Source: an uncultured Legionella sp. (GTDB lineage: Bacteria; Pseudomonadota; Gammaproteobacteria; Legionellales; Legionellaceae). From it: DNA of 35,796 nucleotides. Positions 1 to 9,376 of this stretch are shown here, piece after piece. The stretch's first letter is position 1; each line of letters begins with the position of its first letter. A model generated the notes under the pieces. It made no database searches, was not told the DNA's origin, and saw only the letters and a list, made by a program, of their open reading frames with translations. The DNA is taken from assembly GCA_945952115.1 (NCBI GenBank), contig CAMFHA010000017.1, forward strand, positions 1 to 35,796, given 5' to 3'. A program made the translations under genes and the position numbers.

Positions 1-24
1 CTCTCCCGCAAGTGGGCGAGGTGA
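1..24. repeat. REP-like short palindrome, truncated by the window edge
   Basis: CTCTCCCGCAAGTGGGCGAG folds as CTC-CCCGC/GTGGG-GAG with one mismatch; resembles common intergenic CCTCTCCCGC...GGGAGAGG palindromes. Confidence 0.4.
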
Positions 25-137
25 AATAGATTTAACCGCACTTAAAATCGCACCCCTCTAGGATCTAATATTTGCATTTCAAATCCATTCTAGATTAGAA
101 TAATATAAATTTTTATTTGTTTATAAAAACTATGCCA

Positions 138-213
138 AATTTTAAAGCATTCTACGTTGTCAATGTGGTCGTCGTTACTTCAGTAACGTGCGGTCATAAT
201 TTGCTTTAAAATT
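138..213. repeat. Palindromic intergenic element with 12-bp perfect terminal arms and an internal hairpin
   Basis: AATTTTAAAGCA (138-149) is the exact reverse complement of TGCTTTAAAATT (202-213); internal CGTTAC-TTCA-GTAACG (173-188). Confidence 0.6.
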
Positions 214-218
214 AAAAT

Positions 219-302
219 GCCGCCCCCCTTTCGGGAGTTGCGGCTTGTAATCTCAAATCGAAACTCCTAAAAAGGTAACAACTAAGATAGGAGTAAATCG
301 AT
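219..302 (+). promoter_or_regulatory. Candidate structured 5' leader that sequesters the Shine-Dalgarno and start codon of the MFS gene
   Basis: ATCGA(257-261)/TCGAT(298-302) plus ACTCCTA(263-269)/TAGGAGT(288-294); upstream hairpin GCCGC(219-223)/GCGGC(240-244); alternative pairing GGAGTT(234-239)/AACTCC(262-267). Confidence 0.55.
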
Positions 303-1590
303 GTCTAAAAAAAATTATTTTTCAAAAACAATATATCCATGGATCGTTTGGGCACTTGCTGCTAGTTTCTTTTATTATAAATATTTAATTCAAGTTTCCC
401 CTGGCGTAATGAGCTCTGAATTAATGAAAGCTTATTCACTTAGTGGTGCAGGTTTAGGTAATTTAGCCGCTTGTTTTTTTTATGGTTATTTATTGATGCA
501 AATTCCTGTAGGAATTTTATTAGACCGATGGAGTCCAGGGAAAATTACCTCTATCGCTGTGTTTATCTGTGCCTTAAGTATATTTTCCTTTGCCAATTCT
601 TATTCATTAATTCCAGCAAGTATTAGCCGGTTCTTAATCGGACTTTCAGCCTCTTTTGCTGCGGTATCTTGTTTTAAATTATCCAGTATCTGGTTTCCAC
701 CCAAACGTTTTGCATTTGTAGCGGGTTTAAGTATGACTGCCGCTATGCTAGGAGCAATAGGCGGACAAGGTCCATTGTCACTATTAATTAATAAATTTGG
801 TTGGCGTCATGCTTTGGAATTAATAGCAATCTTAGGATTTATTTTATCATTTTTTATCTGGTTAATTATAAAAGATAAAGAAATAACGCACATAGATAAT
901 TTAATTGATGAAAAAAAGGATATAAAATTAACTAATAAGTTAACAATCCTCCTAAAACACAAACAAACTTGGTTATTATCTTTATATAGTGGTCTTGCTT
1001 TTGCACCAGTTTCCGTATTCGGCGGACTATGGGGTGTTTCTTTTTTAGAAAAAGCTTATACATTAGATGTTTCGCTTGCAGCTAATTATGTCTCTTTAAT
1101 TTTTATCGGATTTGCTATTGGTTGCCCTTTAACTGGTTGGCTTTCAGACTATATTGGACAAAGAAAATCAATAATGGCTATTGGAACAATTCTCGCGCTT
1201 ATTAGTCTATCAACTCTAGTATATGCACCTATCTCTCTAGGTTGTTTATCTATTTTATTATTCTTATTTGGTATAGGGGCTAGTTGCTTTTTTCTTTGCT
1301 TTTCTATGATAAGAGAACTACATCCTCTAATTTTTACGGGAACAGTACTTGGTTTTATGAATACTTTTGATTCTATTTGCGAAGCAATTAGCGAGCCATT
1401 CATTGGTAAATTATTGGATTTGAACTGGGCTGGAACTTATAAAAATGGAGCACGCTCATTTTCTCTTCAGGACTATCATTACAGTCTATTAGCCTTATCA
1501 ATTTACCTTATTATTGCATTATTTATATTGTTTTTTATTGAAGAAACTTATTGTAAACAAAGAAAAAATGGAGAACTATATGTCCAATAA
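301..1590 (+). CDS. Major facilitator superfamily transporter
   Basis: 429 aa, about 12 hydrophobic segments, GYLLMQIPVGILLDRWSPGK and GWLSDYIGQRKS match MFS loop 2-3/8-9 motifs; SD TAGGAG 7 nt upstream. Confidence 0.85.
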   Translation: MSKKNYFSKTIYPWIVWALAASFFYYKYLIQVSPGVMSSELMKAYSLSGAGLGNLAACFFYGYLLMQIPVGILLDRWSPGKITSIAVFICALSIFSFANSYSLIPASISRFLIGLSASFAAVSCFKLSSIWFPPKRFAFVAGLSMTAAMLGAIGGQGPLSLLINKFGWRHALELIAILGFILSFFIWLIIKDKEITHIDNLIDEKKDIKLTNKLTILLKHKQTWLLSLYSGLAFAPVSVFGGLWGVSFLEKAYTLDVSLAANYVSLIFIGFAIGCPLTGWLSDYIGQRKSIMAIGTILALISLSTLVYAPISLGCLSILLFLFGIGASCFFLCFSMIRELHPLIFTGTVLGFMNTFDSICEAISEPFIGKLLDLNWAGTYKNGARSFSLQDYHYSLLALSIYLIIALFILFFIEETYCKQRKNGELYVQ

Positions 1591-1930
1591 ACAAGACCCT
1601 GTTCAATTTGAAGATTTTTTGAAAGTAGATATTCGGGCAGGAACAATTATAGAGGCTCAATTAAATCCTCAAGCAAAAAAGCCGGCCTATATCTTAAAGA
1701 TTGATTTTGGTAAATTAGGAATAAAAATGAGTTCTGCGCAAATTACAGAAAACTATAAGCCAGAGCATCTCATTGGCAAACAAATAGTTGCAGTAACTAA
1801 TTTTCCTGTTAAAAGAATAGCTGGGGTAAAATCAGAAGTGTTAGTGCTCGCGGGTGTAGATGAGTCTGGAGCGGGTGTGGTTTTACTACACCCAACCCTC
1901 CCTATTACAAATGGTTGTCGAGTACTTTAA
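1580..1930 (+). CDS. csaA: CsaA-like tRNA-binding domain protein
   Basis: Start MSNKQDPVQFEDFLKVDIRAGTI at 1580 rather than the ORF-track start at 1514; DIRAGTI, VTNFP and SEVLVLAG are CsaA/tRNA-binding domain motifs; SD GGAGA; overlaps the MFS gene by 11 nt. Confidence 0.85.
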   Translation: MSNKQDPVQFEDFLKVDIRAGTIIEAQLNPQAKKPAYILKIDFGKLGIKMSSAQITENYKPEHLIGKQIVAVTNFPVKRIAGVKSEVLVLAGVDESGAGVVLLHPTLPITNGCRVL

Positions 1931-1962
1931 CCTAGAAACGCTAGATATGTTAGAAGGAAATA

Positions 1963-2979
1963 ATGAAAAGCAATACCATTATCTTTATTCCTGGCTTTAA
2001 GGGGTCTACTCTTATTGACCAGGATAAATCTATTATTTGGCCAAACTTCATAAAGGCTCAGATTAATCACAAAATAAGTCTCTCTAATGACATTCCTGAA
2101 TTTGGTATAAATAATCCTATGCACTTTGAATCAGGAGATATAGTTAATTCAGTGGCACTTTTGCCTGGACTCCTTAAATATAGGGTATACGAACAATTTA
2201 TTACTGTGCTTCAAAAACAAATAAGTCAAAATACAGATCTGATATTGTTTCACTATGATTGGCGGCAAGATCTTATGCTAACGATTGAAAAGCTAATAAT
2301 CCTAATTGAGCAAATAGCCAGAGATAAGCAAAGCCAAATTGATATCATCTGTCATAGTTTAGGCGGCCTTATAACAAGCTACCTCATGAATAGTTCAATT
2401 GCTGAAACAATTCGACAAGTATTTTTTGTTGCTGTACCTTTTCAAGGTACATTAAAAGCATTACTAGACTTGATGTATGGAACTAAATTGGGACTGAATA
2501 AAACCTTGCTATCAAAAGAATCAATGGCTTCCTTCCCAAGTATTTATTATTTATTGCCGCGATATGCAGCGGCAACACCAAACCATAGTTTTTATGATAT
2601 AAATACCTGGAAAAAATTTAACCTTTGCTCTTTAGCATCCAGAGATAATCATTTGAAATTTGTAGAAACTCAATTAAATAAAGCGAATAGTTTTTATAAC
2701 AAGCTAGAAAATACATCCCATGAGTTTTGTAAAAAAACAAAGTATATTTTCATCAATAATCTAACTCACTCAACCCCAACAAGCATTGAATTTGGATTAG
2801 AAAACAAGATCCTATCAAGTAAAGGAGACGGTAGCGTTATTTATAGCTCATTACAAATCCCTGATTATTTTAAAAAATTTAATCATGAAATTTATCATAT
2901 TGACAAACCACACGCCCAAAGCTTTAGGGATAGCCAATTAATTAAAATTATTTTGGACAAATTAAGAAAAAATCATTGA
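1963..2979 (+). CDS. Lecithin:cholesterol acyltransferase (LCAT)-like alpha/beta hydrolase
   Basis: PGFKGSTL, HYDWR, ICHSLGGL (nucleophile elbow), VPFQGT and a C-terminal PHAQSF His region fit the LCAT family; no obvious signal peptide. Confidence 0.75.
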   Translation: MKSNTIIFIPGFKGSTLIDQDKSIIWPNFIKAQINHKISLSNDIPEFGINNPMHFESGDIVNSVALLPGLLKYRVYEQFITVLQKQISQNTDLILFHYDWRQDLMLTIEKLIILIEQIARDKQSQIDIICHSLGGLITSYLMNSSIAETIRQVFFVAVPFQGTLKALLDLMYGTKLGLNKTLLSKESMASFPSIYYLLPRYAAATPNHSFYDINTWKKFNLCSLASRDNHLKFVETQLNKANSFYNKLENTSHEFCKKTKYIFINNLTHSTPTSIEFGLENKILSSKGDGSVIYSSLQIPDYFKKFNHEIYHIDKPHAQSFRDSQLIKIILDKLRKNH

Positions 2980-3023
2980 ACCAAGATCTTTTCCCTAATT
3001 TACACCTATCAATAAAATCGATT

Positions 3024-3078
3024 ATCCTAGAAAAAGCAATTGAATCGTAATGAGAGATTCAACAGCGTTTTCTAGGAT
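3024..3078. other. Intergenic two-part hairpin
   Basis: ATCCTAGAAAA(3024-3034)/TTTTCTAGGAT(3068-3078) plus inner TTGAATC(3040-3046)/GATTCAA(3056-3062); no long T-run follows. Confidence 0.6.
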
Positions 3079-3117
3079 TAGATTAATCCATAAATATGCC
3101 ATCGTAATAGGACTATC

Positions 3118-4143
3118 ATGCGTATAAACAATTTCATATTTTCATCTTTATTAGTGCTTTTATGCATCACAACTAAGATCACTATTGCGTGTAGTCGGTT
3201 CACTTATACATCGATAAATAACACAGTTATTACGGGGCGCTCAATGGATTGGGAAGAAGATGTAAAAACTGATCTTTGGGTATTTCCAGCAGGAATATCA
3301 CGCAAAGGCGATTCATCTTCTAATGCAATACACTGGACATCAAAATATGGAAGCATTATTGCAAGTGGTTATAATATAGGTACAGCTGATGGTCTGAACT
3401 CAAAAGGCCTAACTGCAAACTTACTTTACTTAACTACTGCTGACTATGGAAAACAACAAGCTTCGCGTAAAAATTTATCTGTTTTAAATTGGGCACAATA
3501 TGTCTTAGATAATTATGCCAGTGTCAATGAAGTAGTTTCTGGTTTAAATAACGCTCAATTTAATATGACGGCTCCAATATTGCCTAATGGTGCTAGTGCC
3601 AGTCTGCACTTAGCCGTAACTGATCCAAGCGGAGATAATGCAATTTTTGAACATGTTAACGGGAAACTTATTATTCATCATGGCAAAGAATATAAAGTAA
3701 TGACCAATGAACCAAGCTACGATAAACAGCTTACTCTTACCGATTATTGGAAGCGTTTAAACGGACAATTTCTTCCTGGAACTAGTGAACCAGATGATCG
3801 ATTTGTACGCGCTAGTTATTATCTAAACACCGCACCAAATACATCGGATATACAACAAGCCGTTTCTATTGTATTCTCAATTATACGTACGGTCTCTGTA
3901 CCATTTAGTCAAAATACCCCAGAAAAACCAAACATCGCGGCTACCTTATGGAGAAGTGTAGCTGATTTAAAACATGGAGTATATTTTTTTGAGAACAGCA
4001 ATAGACCTAATGTTTTTTGGGTTGATATAAAACAATTTGATTTAAGTAAACAGGGTAAAGTAATGAGATTGCCACTAACGAATAATCAAATTTATAGTGG
4101 TGAAGTAAGTAAATCTTTTGTAGAAGATAAATTACCTTATTAA
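3118..4143 (+). CDS. Exported choloylglycine hydrolase / penicillin V acylase family Ntn-hydrolase
   Basis: Signal peptide ending ITIA|CSRFTYTS, GRSMDWEED, ADGLNSKGLTANLLYL; Cys at the predicted mature N-terminus is the family nucleophile. Confidence 0.88.
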   Translation: MRINNFIFSSLLVLLCITTKITIACSRFTYTSINNTVITGRSMDWEEDVKTDLWVFPAGISRKGDSSSNAIHWTSKYGSIIASGYNIGTADGLNSKGLTANLLYLTTADYGKQQASRKNLSVLNWAQYVLDNYASVNEVVSGLNNAQFNMTAPILPNGASASLHLAVTDPSGDNAIFEHVNGKLIIHHGKEYKVMTNEPSYDKQLTLTDYWKRLNGQFLPGTSEPDDRFVRASYYLNTAPNTSDIQQAVSIVFSIIRTVSVPFSQNTPEKPNIAATLWRSVADLKHGVYFFENSNRPNVFWVDIKQFDLSKQGKVMRLPLTNNQIYSGEVSKSFVEDKLPY

Positions 4144-4159
4144 TCTCTATAAAAGTACA

Positions 4160-4275
4160 GCATTTCCCACTAAGCTTTATATTTCATTGCATTCTCATCC
4201 GGCTTCAGTCATGTACTAGTGTACACACCTTCGCTTCATTCAAATGCGCCTCGTCTAAAACTTAGTGGACAATGC
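4160..4275. repeat. Roughly 116-bp imperfect inverted repeat (MITE- or REP-like intergenic element)
   Basis: GCATTTCCCACTAAG...CTTAGTGGACAATGC terminal arms (12/14 over CATTTCCCACTAAG vs CATTGTCCACTAAG), inner GCATT/AATGC, central TGTAC-TAGT-GTACA (4212-4225). Confidence 0.65.
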
Positions 4276-4318
4276 TATACATTCTAATCAAGACATATTG
4301 GGCACACAAAAAGATGGA

Positions 4319-4344
4319 CTCGTCTAAAATTTAGCAGGCAATGC
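4319..4344. repeat. Partial second copy of the element's right arm
   Basis: CTCGTCTAAAATTTAGCAGGCAATGC matches 4250-4275 CTCGTCTAAAACTTAGTGGACAATGC at 22/26 positions. Confidence 0.6.
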
Positions 4345-4355
4345 AATATAATCCT

Positions 4356-4386
4356 AAAAAAAAACCCGCATCTGCGGGTTTTTAAA
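4356..4386 (-). terminator. Rho-independent terminator of the alpha operon, possibly bidirectional
   Basis: AAAAACCCGCA-TC-TGCGGGTTTTT; on the minus strand the GC stem is followed by nine U, just after the rplQ stop. Confidence 0.9.
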
Positions 4387-4396
4387 TTTAAAACTG

Positions 4397-4771
4397 CTAT
4401 TCTTCAGATGCTACTGGTCTATCAAGTAGTTCAACTATTGCCATAGGAGCATTATCTCCTTCTCTGAAACCACATTTAATAATACGAATATATCCACCTG
4501 GTCGTTTTTCAAAACGTGGGCCAAGATCAGTAAATAGTTTTCCAACCGCAGATTTTGAACGTAAAATGTTAAAAGCATGACGGCGTGATGCAACTGAGTC
4601 AGCTTTACTAACAGTAATTAAAGGCTCAATATAGCGACGTAAATCTTTTGCTTTAGGTAGAGTTGTTTTAATCAACTCATGCTCAATCAAAGAGCAACAC
4701 ATGTTAGAAAACATAGCTTTACGATGACTACTGGTACGGCTAAAACTACGGCCCGAATTACGGTGACGCAT
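4397..4771 (-). CDS. rplQ: 50S ribosomal protein L17
   Basis: [24 protein letters not shown]; start corrected from 4816 to 4771. Confidence 0.97.
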   Translation of the reverse strand: MRHRNSGRSFSRTSSHRKAMFSNMCCSLIEHELIKTTLPKAKDLRRYIEPLITVSKADSVASRRHAFNILRSKSAVGKLFTDLGPRFEKRPGGYIRIIKCGFREGDNAPMAIVELLDRPVASEE

Positions 4772-4788
4772 AACAAAGACTCCTAATA

Positions 4789-5781
4789 TTACTCGCCAAG
4801 ACTTGCTGGCGGCCAATTCTCAAGTTTCATTCCTAACGATAAAGATCTGGAAGCTAAAACATCCTTAATTTCGGTTAAAGATTTCTTACCTAAATTAGGA
4901 GTTTTTAAGAGTTCATTTTCTGTTCTTTGAACTAAATCGCCAATGTAATGGATATTTTCTGCTTTTAAACAATTTGCAGAACGTACTGTTAATTCTAAAT
5001 CATCAACAGAGCGTAGCAAAACAGGATCAAAATCATTGCGTTCTTTATTATCAGAACGTGATTCTTCAAACTTCATATCTACAAAAGCATGTAGTTGTCT
5101 TTGAAGAATACTTGCTGAAATACGAATAGCTTCTTCAGCATCAATTGTCCCATTAGTTTCTAATTCAATTGTTAACTTATCAAGGTCAGTTCTATTCTCA
5201 ACCCTTGCACTGTCAACAAAATAAGCAACTCGTTTAACAGGTGAAAAACCATTATCAATTTTTAATTTACCAACAGATCTCTGTTCAATTTCATCATCAA
5301 AATGATGAACAAAAGAATCTGTATTATGAAAGCCAATACCACGCTCAACTTTCATTGTAATATTTAATTTACCTTTCTCATTTAAATTAGCAATAACAAG
5401 CTCAGGATTAATAATTTCCAAACCATGAGTTAATTGAATATCTCCTGCAGTAACTTGACAAGGACCTTGTTTACTTAAAGTAACATAGCCGTCTGTTCCA
5501 ACAGTCATTTTAATTGCTACTAATTTAAGATTGAGCAATAAGTCAACTACATCTTCTTGTACACCTTCAATAGTACTATACTCATGAAGTACTCCATCTA
5601 TTGATGCTTCAGTAATAGCACTACCAGGCATAGATGATAATAATATACGTCTCAAAGCGTTGCCGAGCGTGTGACCAAATCCTCGCTCCAATGGCTCTAG
5701 AACGATTCTAGCTTTATATGGTGACTCAGCCTGTACTTTGAGGACTTTAGGTGTCAGCATTTCATTGATTTCAGTATACAT
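4789..5781 (-). CDS. rpoA: RNA polymerase alpha subunit
   Basis: 330 aa, [32 protein letters not shown] and alpha-[17 protein letters not shown]. Confidence 0.98.
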   Translation of the reverse strand: MYTEINEMLTPKVLKVQAESPYKARIVLEPLERGFGHTLGNALRRILLSSMPGSAITEASIDGVLHEYSTIEGVQEDVVDLLLNLKLVAIKMTVGTDGYVTLSKQGPCQVTAGDIQLTHGLEIINPELVIANLNEKGKLNITMKVERGIGFHNTDSFVHHFDDEIEQRSVGKLKIDNGFSPVKRVAYFVDSARVENRTDLDKLTIELETNGTIDAEEAIRISASILQRQLHAFVDMKFEESRSDNKERNDFDPVLLRSVDDLELTVRSANCLKAENIHYIGDLVQRTENELLKTPNLGKKSLTEIKDVLASRSLSLGMKLENWPPASLGE

Positions 5782-5799
5782 TCAGCTATTTCTCCGAGC

Positions 5800-6420
5800 T
5801 TACTTAGAGTAAAGTTCCACAACGAGATTTACGTTGTAGTCTGAAGACAAGTCAGTTAATGTTGGGATTATAGAAAATGTACCTTTAAAAGAAGAGGTAT
5901 CTACAGTAATCCAATCACAAGGAGCTCTTTGCTCAGACAAAGCTAAAGCAGCTTGGATTCTGCCTTGACTTTTAGCTTTTTGACGAACAGTAACAACATC
6001 GCCAGGACTAACTAAAAATGAGGGAACATTAACTATCTTATCATTAACTAGGATTGCTTTGTGAGTCACTAATTGTCTAGCTTCAGCACGTGTACTCGCG
6101 AATCCCATGCGATAAACAACATTATCAAGACGTCTCTCTAAAAGTCCCATTAGGTTTTCACCAGTTGAACCTTTTTGACGAGCAGCCATTGTATAATAGT
6201 TACGGAATTGTTTTTCCAGAACACCGTAGAGTCTTCTGATTTTTTGCTTCTCTCTAAGCTGAATTCCATAGCTATTCAAACGCGGTTTATTAGCACCATG
6301 CTGTCCAGGCAATTTTTCAGATTTGCATTTGGATTTATGATCTCTAACACCACTTTTAAGTAGTAAATCAGTGCCTTCACGACGTGATAATTTACACTTT
6401 GGACCAAGATATCTAGCCAT
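5800..6420 (-). CDS. rpsD: 30S ribosomal protein S4
   Basis: [19 protein letters not shown]. Confidence 0.98.
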   Translation of the reverse strand: MARYLGPKCKLSRREGTDLLLKSGVRDHKSKCKSEKLPGQHGANKPRLNSYGIQLREKQKIRRLYGVLEKQFRNYYTMAARQKGSTGENLMGLLERRLDNVVYRMGFASTRAEARQLVTHKAILVNDKIVNVPSFLVSPGDVVTVRQKAKSQGRIQAALALSEQRAPCDWITVDTSSFKGTFSIIPTLTDLSSDYNVNLVVELYSK

Positions 6421-6438
6421 TAATTACTCCTGAGCATT

Positions 6439-6837
6439 TTATACACGACGTTTTTTAGGTGGCTTACACCCATTATGGGGTATACCAGTCACATCGGTTA
6501 TTTCAACAATTTTAAAATCTTGAGTTATTAATTCACGAATAGTTGACTCCCGACCAGGGCCAGGACCATGAACAAACACTGCAACAGATTTCATACCATA
6601 TTCTTTGGCTACAGCAGCAGCACGCTCAGTTGCAACTTGTGCAGCATAAGGCGTACTTTTTCTTGAGCCTCTAAAACCAGAGCCACCCGAAGTTGCCCAA
6701 CACAAGGCATTACCTTGTCTGTCGGTAAAAGTTACAATTGTATTATTAAAAGAAGCATGAACGTGAACGATACCATCCGATACAACACGCTTAGCTTTTT
6801 TACGTACTTTTTGCTGTTTTGACTTAGTTATTGCCAT
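6439..6837 (-). CDS. rpsK: 30S ribosomal protein S11
   Basis: [21 protein letters not shown]; ends KPPKKRRV. Confidence 0.98.
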   Translation of the reverse strand: MAITKSKQQKVRKKAKRVVSDGIVHVHASFNNTIVTFTDRQGNALCWATSGGSGFRGSRKSTPYAAQVATERAAAVAKEYGMKSVAVFVHGPGPGRESTIRELITQDFKIVEITDVTGIPHNGCKPPKKRRV

Positions 6838-6858
6838 CTTATGTTCCTACATGAAAAA

Positions 6859-7215
6859 TCAGTTACTAGTGCCTTTTCTACGGCCTTTTCTGGTACGAGC
6901 ATTAGTTTTCGTACGTTGACCTCTTAAAGGCAAGCCTCTTCGGTGTCTTAAACCTCTATAGCAACCAAGATCCATAAGTCTTTTAATATTCATGGTTACC
7001 ACGCGACGTAGATCCCCTTCTACAGTCATTTTGGCAATTTCTACACGCAAAGCTTCAAGTTGTGCGTCAGATAATTGGGAAACCTTCGCTGAAGGATTAA
7101 TATCTAAACTAGTGCATAACTTTAAAGATGTTGTCTTACCAATACCATATATAGCTGTTAAAGCAATCACCACATGTTTGTGGTCAGGTATGTTCACTCC
7201 TGCAATACGAGCCAT
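6859..7215 (-). CDS. rpsM: 30S ribosomal protein S13
   Basis: [28 protein letters not shown]. Confidence 0.98.
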   Translation of the reverse strand: MARIAGVNIPDHKHVVIALTAIYGIGKTTSLKLCTSLDINPSAKVSQLSDAQLEALRVEIAKMTVEGDLRRVVTMNIKRLMDLGCYRGLRHRRGLPLRGQRTKTNARTRKGRRKGTSN

Positions 7216-7257
7216 TAGCTTCTCCGAACGTTATTTTGTTCTGTCGAAAGGGACAGA

Positions 7258-7286
7258 AGAATACTATTTTTACAAATCAAAATCAA
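7258..7286 (-). promoter_or_regulatory. Predicted sigma70 promoter for the alpha operon
   Basis: Minus strand TTGATT (7281-7286), 17 nt, TATTCT (7258-7263), about 43 nt upstream of rpsM. Confidence 0.5.
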
Positions 7287-7291
7287 GCTGA

Positions 7292-7405
7292 TTAACCTTG
7301 TTTTTGTTTATGACGGGCATCTTTACAAATTACACGTATAGTGCCACTTCTTTTAATAATTTTGCAATTGCGACAAATGCGTTTTACTGATGCTCTTACT
7401 TTCAT
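7292..7405 (-). CDS. rpmJ: 50S ribosomal protein L36 (four-ligand zinc form)
   Basis: Hand translation: [37 protein letters not shown]; below the ORF-track size cutoff. Confidence 0.96.
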
Positions 7406-7424
7406 TCCAAAACTCCGATAAAGA

Positions 7425-8753
7425 TCATAATAGACCAGGTAATTTAGTACCTTTAAAATTAGCTTTTTTCATTAATGAATCATATTGTTGAGTCATTAAA
7501 TGGGCCTGTATTTGAGCAACAAAATCCATAATAACTACTACAATAATCAACAATGATGTACCCCCAAAATAGAAAGGCACATGCCATGTATACATTAAAA
7601 TCTGTGGCAGTAAACATACTAGAACCAAGTATAAAGCCCCAATTAGTGTTAGGCGAGTCATTACTGAATCAATATATTTAGTAGTTTGCTCGCCAGGTCT
7701 AATACCTGGAATGTATGCTCCTGATTTCTTTAAATTTTCTGCCGTGTCTTTAGGGTTAAATACTAAAGCCGCATAAAAGAAGGCAAAAAACAGTATAGCA
7801 ACAGCATATACAATCAAATACAATGGCTGGCCAGGAGATAAAGCCATTCCCACATCAGACAACCATCCCATACCTTTTGTATGAGAGAAAAATTGAGCCA
7901 AAGTTGCTGGAAGCAATATAATGCTCGAAGCAAAAATGGGAGGTATTACTCCAGACATATTAATTTTTAATGGTAGATGACTGGTTTGTGCCGCATACAC
8001 CTTACGACCTTGTGTTCTTTGGGCATAATTTACTCTTATTCTCCTTTGAGCACGCTCCATAAACACTACAAAACCTGTCACTACGACTACAACTACAGTT
8101 ACTATCACTAAAGTTAAAGCTTGCATTTGCCCTTCTTTTACTTGCTGTAAGACAGATGCAATTGCCACTGGCATACTCGAAACAATTCCTGAAAAGATAA
8201 TTAAAGATATGCCATTACCTACACCCTTTTCAGTAATTTGCTCGCCCAGCCACATTAAGAACATAGTTCCTGTAACTAGAGTCACAACAGCAGTAAAATA
8301 AAAAGAGAAATCTGCTTGTAATGCTATCTGCTGCCCCGCTAACCACCGCGCCATTCCTAAAGACTGAAAAATGGAAAGCAGTAACGTTAAATATCGAGTA
8401 TATTGATTTATTTTTCTACGACCAGATTCGCCTTCTTTTTTCAGTTGCTCTAACTTAGGAGAAACAACAGAGAAAAGTTGAATAATAATTGATGCAGAAA
8501 TATAAGGCATTATCCCAATTGCAAATACAGTTACTCGTGATAACGCACCACCCGAAAACATATTAAACAAGCTAAAGATTGTATTTTGCTGCTCATTAAA
8601 AAAATTAGCTAATCGTGTTGGATCTAAGCCTGGGACAGGAATATGTGCACCAAGACGATAAACTAAAATTCCAAGAATGACAAATACTAATCTTGATTTT
8701 AATTCGGCCAAACCACCAGAGGATTGGCCAGCGGTATGCTTTTGGTTTTTCAT
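7425..8753 (-). CDS. secY: Preprotein translocase subunit SecY
   Basis: 442 aa, [32 protein letters not shown]-like core. Confidence 0.98.
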
Positions 8754-8754
8754 C

Positions 8755-9189
8755 TTATTCTTCTATACTGCCACCTAAACTTTCAACAACTGAACGAGCA
8801 CCTTTAGTTACTCTTAGTCCTTTAAGTTTAATGGCCTTTGTTAATTCACCAGATAAAATAATTTTAACAGCTTTAATGTTACTATTAATTAATCCTGCTT
8901 GACGCAAAGCATTTATGTCAATTACCTCAGCAGTTATTTTCTCAAGTTCATTAAGACAAATTTGATCAACAGTTTTACCCACACGAGATTTAAAGCCCAT
9001 TTTAGGCAATCTACGTTGAATTGGCATCTGACCGCCTTCAAAATTAATTTTATGGTAGCCACCTGCTCGAGCTTTTTGTCCCTTATGTCCTTTACCACTT
9101 GTCTTGCCTAAACCTGAACCAATTCCGCGCCCTAAACGCTTTTTAGATGGTCTTGAACCAGGATCGGGCGATAATGTATTTAAGTTCAT
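8755..9189 (-). CDS. rplO: 50S ribosomal protein L15
   Basis: [24 protein letters not shown]; start overlaps the rpmD stop (TAATG). Confidence 0.98.
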   Translation of the reverse strand: MNLNTLSPDPGSRPSKKRLGRGIGSGLGKTSGKGHKGQKARAGGYHKINFEGGQMPIQRRLPKMGFKSRVGKTVDQICLNELEKITAEVIDINALRQAGLINSNIKAVKIILSGELTKAIKLKGLRVTKGARSVVESLGGSIEE

Positions 9190-9374
9190 TACACACTCTC
9201 CTCAACCAGCAACAAATAGTGGATTACATTAATAAGTCCACGAATTGCTGGAGTATCATTATGAGAAACACTAGAGTTAGTTTTGCCTAATCCTAGCTGC
9301 TTAGCTATATCAACATGCTTCGGCTTTCTACCAATTAAGCTTTTAACTAGTGTAATTTTTATTTTCTTTTCCAT
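9189..9374 (-). CDS. rpmD: 50S ribosomal protein L30
   Basis: 61 aa, [50 protein letters not shown]. Confidence 0.97.
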   Translation of the reverse strand: MEKKIKITLVKSLIGRKPKHVDIAKQLGLGKTNSSVSHNDTPAIRGLINVIHYLLLVEESV

Positions 9375-9376
9375 GG

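Noticed and set aside
1149-1403. 84-aa minus-strand ORF inside the MFS gene
   Set aside because: Antisense to a clear coding frame; no recognisable protein motif.
1927-2124. 65-aa minus-strand ORF over the 5' end of the LCAT-like gene
   Set aside because: Overlaps a well-supported CDS and has no recognisable motif.
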